Part shown: positions 49,541 to 60,010 of the stretch, one piece after another
Position numbering within the stretch: position 1 is the stretch's first letter
Layout of the letters: the number at the start of each line of letters is the position of its first letter
DNA from: Zingiber officinale
Lineage: Eukaryota; Streptophyta; Magnoliopsida; Zingiberales; Zingiberaceae
Direction of reading: 5' to 3'
Assembly (NCBI RefSeq): GCF_018446385.1
Contig: NC_056001.1
Coordinates: forward strand, 11,464,672 to 11,528,671
Length of the DNA: 64,000 bases
Notes under the pieces: generated by a model
Seen by the model: the letters and a program-made list of their open reading frames with translations, nothing else
Databases searched by the model: none
What the model was told of the DNA's origin: nothing
Position numbers and translations under genes: made by a program

Positions 49541-50997
49541 AAGATTACATGCAAAGTTATGATTATCATTGGAGATTTTTCTCTAATTTACCGTTGATAT
49601 ATTATATACGTTTTTTTTTAGAAACTTTTGGCTTTCCGGACTATATTGACAATTTGTCTTCTTTGCAAACTCAGGTCAAAGTTAGTATTGATTTTTTCAC
49701 TCTGGCTTCTTTTTGTCAGAATGTATTCCCTTCTGCTAAACCAACATCAACCAATTCTATGTAGATTAATTAATACATCCTGATTGATAAATTTATTTTG
49801 CATTCAGCTATTGTCTGGCAGCATGCTCGCTGGAGTTACCATCATATGTCTACTTTTTGAATGGATTGGCTATCATCTATTGACTTTTATTTCCCACTTT
49901 CTTAGACTATTACTGGCTGTGTGTTTTCTCTGGTCTAATGCAGCATCTTTTTTCAATAGGTAAGAGCCCCTCTCTTCCTTTCCCTAGTGGAGTGAGGATA
50001 TTTTAACTAAGACAAAATATCGCGAGTAACTTTAGAAATGTTGGATATGGATTTACAATTGCTCATGCATTTTTCAGGAACTGCCTCGTGATCTTTTTCG
50101 ATTCATGTCTTTCAGGTCTCCAACAAAATTTCCTGAAGTTATTTTACCTGAAGAAATGTTCTTAAGCATAGCTCACGTGGTACGACATGAAATAGATGAA
50201 GCTTTGCAACTTTTCATTACCTTGCCACTGGAAAGGATTTGAGGAACTTTTTGCAGGTATGATTTCTTTATTTTAACTTAGTTTACATGATTAACTTCAA
50301 AATTTTCACAACCAAATGTGTTTTGTAGGTGATTGGAGGTTTGTGGATCGTTTCAATAGTGGGTAGTTGGTTCAGTCTCTTGACACTTCTCTATATGGGT
50401 CAGTTTAATCTGTTTTTATGCTAAAAATTATAATTAAAATGTTAATTTATTGGTGAATCTTTTATCTGTGAGTTTTAATGGCTTCATGATATGAAATAAC
50501 CAGAATAGTGATGCTGTAAAGCAGTTGCCTATATTGTGCTTTAGGTGGATTAAAATGTTCAGACATTATTGCTCTTTAAGTACTTCATAATCTGGTCTTT
50601 TGTTTTTCTCTTATAGTATGTTCATATTCAACAATTAATAGTGGAGGCTTTTTTTACTGTCAAAAGAAAAGTTATCTTGGAGTCAATTTAGTTTCTTCAA
50701 TTACCTTTTTTTCTTCTGAGCATTGAATCGTCTCCCAATTACGTTCGTATTTTGGCATCTCTCACATGCATTTATTCAGGCCGATTAACGCAACTAGCTT
50801 TCTTTGCACCTGTTATATTTGTGCACACTGCGCCTGTTCTATATGAGAAATATGAAGACCATGTTGACGCTGCAGCTGAAAAGGCAATGATTGAAATTAA
50901 CAAAGAATATGCACTGCTTGACACAAAGGTCCTTCAAAAAATTCCAGGGACACCTTTTTCTGTCAAAAAGCAGCAGTTGAGATCTAATTATGCTTGA

Positions 50998-51940
50998 ATC
51001 TTCATGCCATACCATGTCCTGCCTGTTGCATTTCTGATTAATTCGTAGAGAAGTTATGTTTGAACAAAAATTTTGATCCTGTAGATAATAATAGATCACG
51101 CTACGAACTATTCATACAACAGATCAAGTGAGACTGCCAATGAATGCTTGATCTTGAGCATGCATTCTTGCAACTCTCACAAGTTTCTTTTTCCCCTTCA
51201 CAGCTTAAAACATTATTCAGTAGTTTTTCACTTTTGAAGAAAGGCATTGTTCTTTACATATTTACTTTTTCTTCATCATTTCAACACCAATCCAACTACT
51301 TCTACCAGAAAAAATCACATGGTTGGTAACAAGCAGATGATTTTATGGTAGTGTTCTGCAGTCATTGGATGAGAACTCAGAAGATACAATCATAACAAAT
51401 GAAGTTGAATACACCCATATGTTATACCTTTTCTGATTCTTGACTGCAAGCACAAACCTAGCAGAATTGTTCCTTACCAAGTTGGCCAACTTAAGTATTG
51501 CTTCCAGTTAGAGAAAGGAGAACAAAGGTCATGTTGCAGCTGAAGTAACACAATGATCATGTTTCTTCGAGTCCTCATCCAAAACTTCTATGGGTTTCGT
51601 GGTATGAAATTTTGCAAAGGACAACATTTTGATAAGATACATGAGAAACGCATCAACTCTGCGTTGAAAACTTTATTTTGTTCAAAAACTGTGTTATGTA
51701 CGTGGGAGTTCTAGTATCATTATTCATAACTAGATCATTAGCAGAAAAATTATTCCATCCATAACAACCTGCAGCTTAATCGAAATCCAATCGAACATTC
51801 ATCTTGTTCCCAAAAGATTTGCTTTTGCGTTTTCCCATTCAATCGCAGTCAAAGAGCCGATTCAATTCGTGAACAAATTAGGGGTCTGAGTATCGACAAA
51901 AGAACCGTTTTTGTTTGGAGAGAAAATTTTCACAAAAAGC
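50998..51940. other. Spacer between reticulon pseudogene and LEA_2 gene
   Basis: Probably contains former 3' UTR of the pseudogene and the 3' UTR of the minus-strand LEA_2 gene. No further coding or repeat feature is supported. Confidence 0.4.
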
Positions 51941-52534
51941 TCAGAATTTTGTCCTGTACCTACAATTGGAGTTCTCCACTGACCGATTACGAACACCGAC
52001 GACGAGATCGCACATGGTGTACGCTACCATATGATGCTTGAAGATGCCAAGAATCGCCACCGTCCCCGGAATCCTCGTCGTGGTGGAGAAGGGCACCGAC
52101 CCCAATATCACGTCTGCGTACAGCGCCGAGTCCCCGATGAGCTTCCCGGCCATCACGGACAGAGAGACGTTGGTCCTCACCGACCCCTCGGCCGCGACCT
52201 TCCCTGGTGGAACGGCCGCCTCACCGACGATTTGCCCCCGGTAGTAGAGCACGGCGTCGCCGGCGTCGTAGCGGAAGCTGGCGTGGTTGGGGTTGGTGGA
52301 GGCGATGTCAAGGGTGAGGGTGACGTTGAAGTCGACGGCAAGGTTGGGTACGTCAAGACCGACGGTTAGTCGGCTGAGATGCACGGAGTTTATGCTAGTG
52401 ACGGCGTGTCGGGGACGGAAGACGGTGAGGCCAAGGACGAGGAGGAGGAGGGCGACACCGATGATCGCAGCGACGGTGAAGGCCACGCAGCGGTGAGGCC
52501 GCCACTTGTCGCGCCGTTCCTGCTTCGATTCCAT
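51941..52534 (-). CDS. LEA_2 / NHL-type membrane protein
   Basis: A single exon of 197 residues with very GC-rich codon use. A short basic cytosolic N-terminus (MESKQERRDKWRPHR) precedes one membrane helix at about residues 18-39 (FTVAAIIGVALLLLVLGL). The rest is a LEA_2 (WHy-type) beta domain with alternating hydrophobic strands (LTVGLDVPNLAVDFNVTLTL, SFRYDAGDAVLYYRGQIVGE) and possible N-glycosylation sites. It resembles NDR1/HIN1-like proteins, which sit in the plasma membrane or ER and act in defence or abiotic stress. The ATG at 52534 is the only one before the helix. Function beyond the family is not visible. Confidence 0.88.
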   Translation of the reverse strand: MESKQERRDKWRPHRCVAFTVAAIIGVALLLLVLGLTVFRPRHAVTSINSVHLSRLTVGLDVPNLAVDFNVTLTLDIASTNPNHASFRYDAGDAVLYYRGQIVGEAAVPPGKVAAEGSVRTNVSLSVMAGKLIGDSALYADVILGSVPFSTTTRIPGTVAILGIFKHHMVAYTMCDLVVGVRNRSVENSNCRYRTKF

Positions 52535-53291
52535 TACTTTGAATGAAGCAGAGTGAGGGGGCGACGAGAAGGGACGGACCGTATAAAAGTTGACGCAACC
52601 GTCGAAGACGAGTGATCGTTCCCAATAAGATACAAATCGTTTTACCCGACTGCTTTCTGATTAGTGAATACGGAGCGGGACCCGTGGGGTCCTAGGATTT
52701 ATCCTTTGGCGTTTCATTTTTTCAACGCGGGTTGGATTTGGTATGTTGGCGAGAAAAAGCGTTCAGATGTGTATTTGGTAGGTGTTTTTGTTGGGATTGG
52801 GTGAGCTGTCCGGTTACTGACAGGTGAAGGTTGAACGCATATAAAGACGGAAAGGTTACAATAAACGGGCCGGAATTCAAATTCATTCGGCCCAGCAAGA
52901 TTTCGTCCATCTTTAATAAAGGATTACTTCAAAATTTATTTTTCAAGAAATAAATTCCGGATACTCTACTCTAAAATATAATTTGAATAGAAATAAAAAC
53001 AAAATTGTTGTGCAATTGATGAACAATAATTTGAATAGAAAGATTTAAGTTGAAGATCAGCCTAAAAAAATGTCGCAGAAACAGCAGTCGGCCCTCTCCA
53101 TTTAGCTCTTAATTTCGTTCTTATTTAACAGGCTCAATTTGCTACCTCTAGAGCGTTATTTTATGCGCTAATTAATTAACAAAGATCGATTCTCACCTCA
53201 ATTAACGGACACTCTCATCTCTTTTAATCCCCATCTTAATTTGCTTAATTTGACCAAATTAAGACGGATAATTAACCATTACTACTATCGA
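52535..53291. other. Upstream region of the LEA_2 gene, 3' flank of SKS gene
   Basis: Holds the LEA_2 promoter (first few hundred bases) and the 3' UTR of the oxidase-like gene. No confident core-promoter element was seen on the minus strand. Confidence 0.4.
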
Positions 53292-55120
53292 TTAAACGTA
53301 GGGCGGCGGTTTGGGCAGGCCGACGACCTCGCCGCAGAGCAGTGCGTTGTCGGGGATGTTGGACTCGTCCCTCAGCGATCTCGCCGGAGACTGCACTGTG
53401 AAGTAGAGCTGCTGCCCCAAGTAGCGCCGCTCCCACAGCTCCGACCTCAGGTTCCACATCCCGGCGTTGTCGAAAGTCATCAACACCGCCGACCACGATC
53501 TCTGGTACACTTGGATTGTGTGCCGGCTCACCGCGTCTAAGTTGTTGTACAGCTTCCTGCTCTCCGGCGTCCACTTCCCGTGCCCAATCCTTTTCAAAAA
53601 AAAAAAAAAAAGCACATATATTAATGGCGGAGTTCAAGGAATAGAGTATTGGTTAAGAACAGTACCCGACGGGGAAGAAGGCGTAGCCGTCGATGTGGTA
53701 GGCCTGCGTCGTCCTCTCCGGGTTCTCGAACACCACCTCGACGAAGTTGCGGAAGGTCATGTTTAGCACGTTGGGCGCGATCTGGATCGGAGTCTTCGTC
53801 GGCGGCGGTTCGTCGCTGATGATGTCGTATTTGAACACCTTGTCGGCGATGCCGAAGTACTCTGCCAGCTTCAGCGGCGTGGCGGTGTCTTGGTGCGAAA
53901 CCACGTTGAGGGCGTACCGCCGTTTTCCGTTGACCTTCCCGGTGGAGCTGACGAGCTTGACGGTGCGGGTGATGTCGATGCTGCCGTAGTGGTAGGAGCC
54001 CTGCGGGTTGGGGCGGGCAGCGCTGGCCGTGAGATTCCACCGGAAGGAGCGCCACTGGTTGAACGACCAGGCCCACCCGATGGGCGCCGGTGGCACGTCT
54101 TTGGATGCCGGGGTATTGGAGCCGTTATAGCGGATGAGTCCGGTGGCGGAGATGGTGTACTTGGTGAACCGCGAGGTGGCCGCGATGTAGTAGTCGCCGG
54201 GGGCTTGGTCAGCGGTGACGAGTACGGAGAGGCACTGGCCGACGTGAACGTCGAGGGAATGGTAGTCGTTCTGCATCGTGTGAGAGCCGTCCATCTCCAC
54301 CAGCAGCATCGAGTGTGATTGGAACCGGAAGTTGAGAGTCACCTTCATGCCCACGTTGCAGATGCGGTACCGGTACGTCTTGCCGGCTTCCATGAAGAAG
54401 AGCGGCGGCTCGTCGTTTCCGGAAATGTCCTTGCCGGTGTGTCCGTTTATGAGGACGCCTGCAGGGCGGCCGATGCTGACGCCGGAGTCCAAGGTCTTCT
54501 CCAACACTTTGTGGCTCTTGGTGTACCAGTCGCCGATGAGGACGGTGTAATCGTCAGCAGGATCGTCGAAGGGGACGGGGATGAGGAGGCGACTGTTGAC
54601 GCGTAGGCCGCCGAAGGCACCGCTGGCCTTTTGCATGCCGAGCGACGGGAAATACATGAAGCTACCAATTTGGTCCTTCACCTGGAAATGGTAGGTGAAA
54701 TTTTGGCCTGGTTGGATTGGGCAATTGGTGCCGGCGACTCCGTCCTGCCACGACCACTTCCGATGCTGAATCCCATTCCTGAAAAGGAAAGAATGAAAGC
54801 AAAGGAACTAAGAAGAAGAAGAATAATGGATGACTAGTCGGAAATTGGAAAAAAGAAAAAAGAAACAGAGGAATCGACCATGTGAAGAGGAGGGGCTCAT
54901 CAAGCTGGTTGAAGACGTTGACGATGACGTTGTTGTTGGTGGTGGAGTTGATGTTGGGGCCGGGAAACTCGCCGTTGACGAGAATGACTTGTTGAGGAAC
55001 CCCGAGGGGGGCGAGGGTGCCGTAGGTGACTTTCCAGGTGAAGTAGATGTAAGGGTCCTCGGCGAGCACACAGCCGACGACTAGAGACAAAATGACCAGC
55101 AACAGTGAGATGCGCGTCAT
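53292..55120 (-). CDS. SKU5-similar (SKS) multicopper-oxidase-like protein, pollen type
   Basis: Exons 54879-55120, 53666-54778 and 53292-53589 join in phase (GT-AG) into 550 residues. A signal peptide (MTRISLLLVILSLVVGCVLA) precedes EDPYIYFTWKVTYG. Three cupredoxin domains follow: GVPQQVILVNGEFPGPNI, FTWNGIQHRKWSWQDGVAGT and FHFQ-type first domain; HSMLLVEMDGSHT and VLVTADQAPGDYYI second; QAYHIDGYAFFPVG and the exon 3 tail third. The HWHG copper ligands of true oxidases are replaced (TWNGIQ), as in SKS and Bp10/NTP303 proteins, so it probably has no normal oxidase activity. It should be secreted to the wall; relatives act in pollen-tube growth. Unlike SKU5 there is no clear GPI signal; it ends PKPPPYV. 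It reads away from the MAF1 side and towards the LEA_2 gene. Confidence 0.93.
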
Positions 55121-55610
55121 TTCTTATTCTGCAACTCCTCCTCCTCCTCCTCCTCCTCTTCGATCGATCGATCGATCGCTAGTTACGAAAATTCGAGCGT
55201 TTTTGCTATCATCAAAGGGGGAGATAGGTTCAGGTCTTGATGACAAGTGTTAAATTCGTGTCTCTTAGAAAGAAGGGTTGAGTTGAGATTATAAAGGGCG
55301 AAGGGTGAAATGTAGAACGCGAACAGCGGAGCAAAGCACGCTCTGCTTCGCTTGTTCGCCGGACTTGTCGTGGTCGCTGCAATATCTTAATTTGGTCCAC
55401 CGGAAGAGGAAGAAGAAGCGGGCAATTTCAGCGGGAACAGAGAGAGAGATTGATTTACCCGATTATTGAACCAATGCATTGTTTATTTTAAAAACATAAT
55501 ATACACCATTTATTTAGAAAATTTTCTGTATTCGGTTTTTATTTTTCAAGAAATAGATTTAAAAAAGCTGAAAAGAAAAATAAAATAAATATATCATTCA
55601 TCTTTAGGCC
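55121..55610. promoter_or_regulatory. Leader and promoter region of the SKS gene
   Basis: Directly before the ATG lie a (TCC)n tract (55136-55160) and a (CGAT)n tract (55162-55179), probably in the 5' leader. The rest is mixed sequence, AT-rich beyond 55470. No TATA box was assigned with confidence. Confidence 0.45.
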
Positions 55611-56535
55611 TTGATGCGATAATGATGAGGGGTCCTACTATGTTATCACGGTGAAGATCAAAAGAGGTCAAAGTCAAGGTGGTCAATGTATATAAGGCAC
55701 CGACTGATCGGACGATGCATGCCCCGGGGAGAAGGATCCGATCCACCGTCACCCTCGACACGGGGAGCATTCAAACCTCCAACGCTCAAGGGAGAACGAC
55801 GTGCAGAAGTCGAGCCGAGGGGCTACCCCGCTCGGCCGAGCAGCAGACTCAACATCAGCCGAGCACGCGGATAGTGAGCTTCCAGTCGAGCGATCATCCC
55901 ACTCAGCCTAGCGACAGATCACGATAGAGGATTTTCGACCGAGCGACTATCTCGCTCGGCCTGACAACAGACAATACACGGGCAGTGGACTTCCGGACGA
56001 GCGGCTATCCCGCTCGGCTCGACAGCAGACAGTACACGGGCAGTGGACTTCCGGTCGAGCGGCTATCTCACTCGGCCAACCAACAGACACAGCAGGATAT
56101 CTTTGGACATCCTTTTGGGAGCTGATGCCGCTGACAGATAGTATGATCAGATATAGGATCGTACGACAGAAACTTCCACTGTCACGACCTATTAAAGTAC
56201 TGTATCAAGGACACTTTCAGAGAAATCTTTGAAATGCGTGCCCGTATGAGGAAGCGTGCACACGCGTTATAGAAGTTCTATATAAAGGAGGGTCTAAGCA
56301 TCGATGAAGATATGCGTTACATGTAATTTCTACTGTTGCGCTATAATTTCCTTCTTGCTCCACTACTTGCTTTTTCGTCGAAATCTGACTTGAACATCGA
56401 AGGACCATTACCGAAGACCCCTTTCCTGATTCGACAATGACGCTACTTGTATTGTAAGACCGAAACGAAATCTTCAGGAGATCAACAGAAACATCACATC
56501 CCCAATATTCATCTCGTCGACTTCTAGACATAATC
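55611..56535 (+). mobile_element. LTR-like repeat, boundaries uncertain
   Basis: A GC-rich U3-like part contains about three to four diverged ~62-bp units with CGAGCGGCTATCCCGCTCGG palindromes and GGGCAGTGGACTTCCGG (about 55860-56090). A TATA-like CTATATAAAGGAGGG follows near 56279, then a U5-like part to about 56530. This layout matches a plus-oriented Ty3-type solo LTR. I found no target duplication, so the ends are approximate. Confidence 0.55.
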
Positions 56536-56537
56536 AA

Positions 56538-57034
56538 ATCTCAAAAAAAAAAAAAAAACATTTGTTTTTAAATTCTGAAAAACAAAAATTTAAAAGAGAT
56601 TATTCCATAAACTAATATTTATTCTTCTAATTTTTTTATGATTTATAAGAAAGATAGATTTAACAAATATCATGAAATTTATATTGTGTGATATAAGTTT
56701 ATTGAAAAATTATAGAAACAATTTCTAAAACATTCTCCATAAAGGAACAAAAAATACAAATCAACATAATTGCGAAAATCCAAGATCCTCAATGCAAACA
56801 AACGACACATACATCACAGGACCTTTCCAATTTCCGAAAATATTACACAAGACATAGAATTCTGATGCTTTAGTTAAGTACCCAAGTCAAGCGGCTAGTT
56901 TATATATCCGAAGCCAACATCAACATCATCATGATGGTCCACTACTTAAATGTACCAAACATACTGTGCAAATATAGGTATAGTCGAACTGTAGCACCAG
57001 CAACTTCACGTTATCTACATCATTTCTCCACAAG
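56538..57034. other. 3' flank of MAF1 and spacer
   Basis: AT-rich DNA after a poly-A tract at 56545-56560. The 3' UTR of the minus-strand MAF1 gene should be in the last ~300 bases. Confidence 0.45.
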
Positions 57035-60010
57035 TTACATGTCCATGCCGATCAAGAAATCCTCTTCCTCGTCTTCGATCATTTCATTGACCCCAAAGTC
57101 TTCTGCTATGAGGTTGCTACACATGAGATGCAAAAGTTCAAAACAGTAGCAAATTGCATTGTATTAACTTCTGTTAACAATCTGATAGCAAAGGATAATT
57201 GGCAAGAAAACCACGTAAAATTTGTTTGTGAAAAGGAGTAGACTGCCCACCTGACACAACAACATCGGAAGCTGACAATGCATTTTAGCTTCCTGTTGTA
57301 GAAAAATAAGTTGAAGGACCATCTGCATTTGTCAATAGCAAGTTAGTTATGCTAAATTTCACAATTAATTCAAGGAATCATAAGGAAATTTACATGGATC
57401 CTTTCTCCAAAAACGGGTTGCCGTCGAAGTCAGGGTTGTAGCTGTAGATTTCACACTCATTTAATTTCACCACCTGCAATGAGAAAATGTTAGCCATGGC
57501 CGGGATATGAAGCGAATTACAACAAATGAACCATTTGTCACCTCATCAATGACATTGGTCATGCTATCAAAAAGAGAAGAACCTGCATTTTCAGTAGCCC
57601 ATTCCTATGTCCACAAAATCAAGTGAAAATATAATCAGAATAAGCATTACAACTAAAGAAATGCAATCAATATTCTATATTTTACAAACAAATGTAGATC
57701 ATAAAAAGTGAATCACAAGATTTTTGCAAATTTAGATGCACTGGTGACTCAACGCTGGCACCTTTACTGCCCTCGAAGTCACAACTAAAATCAAAAGCTC
57801 AGATCACAATTTTCAACGGTCACCATAGCCATCACTACCACAACCAGACACTACCACTCCATTCATCTCCACTGCTGTTCTAGCCACCAGCCCACCCATC
57901 AACAAATATCCTACGTCCGATTGTGATTACCCAACTCCTGGTGCTAGCATCACAAACCCACCATAAACTACTTTATTGCCTTCACAACCTCCACCATTAT
58001 CACCACCAGTATTGTTCAAGTACATCAAGAATTCAGCTGCCACAATATTCAATAACACTGCAATCACCATCACTTTAGTATCATCGACTAAACAACCACA
58101 ATTACCATTACGAACACAACGTCATAAATTAAAACACTACATAACAACTCCCATAAAATTTTATGGGATGCCTCAGAGGAGAAAACAACCCCTATAAATT
58201 GAAAAGCATATTAATCATGGGCAAATGATTGAGAATATAACAAATGATAATGATATGCAAAAAAGAAATTTTCAAAAAAAAAAAAATCTCATCCATTATT
58301 CTACCAAAAGAACTATATGCACAAGTTCAGTAAGAAACACTCACTTTCGCCACGACCACAACAATTTAGGAACATACAACCACTGCATCACAAAATTGTA
58401 CCAAAAGAACAAATTTGAAAATTTCAGCCAGATAATAAAAACATACAGAATGCAGAATGGATCATGAACAAGCTACTTGGATTCAATTTCTGGGTTGTTA
58501 ATTGCTATAAGCTCATATTAATGATTTAGGTTAATGATAATTCTGCAGGGAAAACATATCATGCTCTAAAAAGATACCCTCATGCTACCATGGCCTGTAA
58601 AATACCATTCAGACAAGGCATGATACTAAGATACCCAGTTATTCTGGTATTAAGATATACATGAATGTAGAATTGTTGGGTGTCATATAAAAACCTTTAG
58701 AAACAAAAATAGAAACATAATTCTCATAAATTGACAAGCACTGACAAGTAGAGGAACATACTCTAACCGCTTCAAAGAGATAGTTGTCAAATATTTGCCT
58801 GAAACTATCCCAGTCTTCCTCTCTGAAATACAGATGAGATCGCACTGCACTGCTAGGTTGACAAATTTTCACAGAAATGTTAAATTTGATACACTCCCAT
58901 GAACCCAAAATGCATCGCCAAAATTAGGACCATAAGACTCCAAATGAAAAATAAATAAATAAATAAATATATGCAACCACAAGTCTAGGGAAATGGAGAG
59001 ACTTGAACTCTCAGCTCACAGAGCAACGGATTAAACCGTCTGTCAAACCACTTGACAACACTCCCAATTCTGGAAAGAAAAGATTCTCAGCGGGTTGCCA
59101 TGTTGCTTCCACATGGGGCAAGCTGACAGTGACATTACCCAAGATCCTTTCTTCCAGTTATGAAGTTAATGAAGTATGGTATAGAAATAGAAGTACCTGA
59201 AGTCATAATCAGGATAGATGTGGCTGAGTGTTAGAACTAGATATATAAGTGTTTTCCGACTGCATTTTCCAGAAAAATAAAATAAGATTGGAAAACTTCA
59301 TAAGCTTGCTGGGCAAAATTTCTAACAAATATATTATACCTTGATCTACTAGTCAAATATTCCACAGATGAAGGTGAATCATTATCAGAAGATTGCTCAA
59401 GATAATCAAGAATCTGACCCAGAAAAACATAGAGAAGAATTAAACTCCCATATAGGAGACCTATAAACATCAATAACGCACAATAGCTATTACCCCTATG
59501 CAAGACTAAAACAATATAATTTAACAAACTGAAATCAGCACAAAGGAAACACCAAAAATATCCCAAGTTAAATAACGATTATTTCTTTAAATCACATAAA
59601 TATGAATGACATGTGCAAATTATTACTGAGCATGATATATAAATTGATTCAGAATATCTTTGGCAAAGAAAAATCATTGTATACTTGTACCTCTTGCTCT
59701 AAGCTAAAAGAAAGCTTTCTATCTGTCCCAGTTTGTTTACCTGAATAACCAAAAAGAAAAAAAGATGTGCAATTAAATTTTAACTATATCATACCAAAAA
59801 TCACACAAATCGCACTAAATCTTACATGAGAAGGCTTCAAGGTGCCCTTTGATGGTACTCTCTCCCAGGTTTAGATGATTTAAGAAAAGATTTATGCTGG
59901 CAATGCATCAGAGTTTAATGTGTCATCTGTTAGTGCAGATACTTATAATCCCAAACACATGCAGCAATTTAGAATCACCTGTCCAATGGAGTGTATTCCA
60001 GAAACTTCAT
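57035..60010 (-). CDS. MAF1: MAF1, repressor of RNA polymerase III transcription
   Basis: Ten small exons: 59979-60010, 59826-59896, 59691-59740, 59340-59413, 59197-59259, 58762-58849, 57542-57604, 57394-57473, 57251-57322 and 57035-57116. All joins are GT-AG and keep phase, giving 224 residues, the normal plant length. It begins MKFLEYTPLDSINLFLNHLN (MAF1 box A) and contains LTLSHIYPDYDFSAVRSHLY (box B), SLFDSMTNVIDEVVKLNECE, IYSYNPDFDGNPFLEKGSIW and FFYNRKLKCIVSFRCC (box C). It ends in an acidic tail MIEDEEEDFLIGMDM. MAF1 binds Pol III and stops tRNA and 5S RNA synthesis in stress and is controlled by TORC1 phosphorylation. No truncation or substitution of conserved boxes was noticed. The intron between exons 6 and 7 is 1.16 kb, and a tRNA-like sequence lies in intron 5. 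Confidence 0.96.
58989..59065 (-). other. tRNA-like sequence with a class II (Leu/Ser) fold
   Basis: On the minus strand a 7-bp acceptor stem can form (GGGAGTG with CATTTCC). Next come a short D arm (GTCAAGTGGTTTGAC), an anticodon-like arm (GACGG-TTTAAT-CCGTT), a long variable hairpin (GCTC-TGT-GAGC) and a perfect T arm (GAGAG-TTCAAGT-CTCTC). The D stem is short and the anticodon loop has six bases instead of seven, so it is probably a decayed tRNA-Leu-like gene or SINE head and not functional. It lies in MAF1 intron 5, between exons at 58849 and 59197, and is followed by an A/T tetranucleotide run at about 58950. Confidence 0.6.

Larger units (their letters stand above)
47358..50997 (+). pseudogene. 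Reticulon-like protein (RTNLB) pseudogene
   Basis: Five exon remnants can be matched in order: 47358-47537 (KHLFGRKKPVHAVLGGGK), 49808-49959 (SGSMLAGVTIICLLFEW, LLLAVCFLWSNA), 50116-50256 (SPTKFPEVILPEEMFLSIAH), 50329-50398 (VIGGLWIVSIVGSWFSLLT) and 50798-50997 (FFAPVIFVHTAPVLYEKYED, ending RSNYA). Together they are the reticulon domain of plant ER-shaping RTNLB proteins. The gene is dead: exon 1 changes frame between the ATG and GSSSSGSD and then has a TAG before KHLFGRK; exon 3 loses frame near LQLF and stops after about 12 codons; and the usual ADVLLWRNK segment after GGGK was not found. Splice sites remain good. The first intron (2.3 kb) carries a transposon end, two tRNA-derived repeats and an inverted-repeat element. 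Confidence 0.85.

Noticed and set aside
53890-54318. Long plus-strand open frames opposite the SKS gene
   Set aside because: They are shadows of a GC-rich minus-strand exon; the minus frame has full family similarity.
57740-58200. CA-rich plus-strand frame with many Pro and Thr codons
   Set aside because: It lies in the MAF1 intron between exons 6 and 7; low-complexity CCACCA-type sequence explains the open frame.
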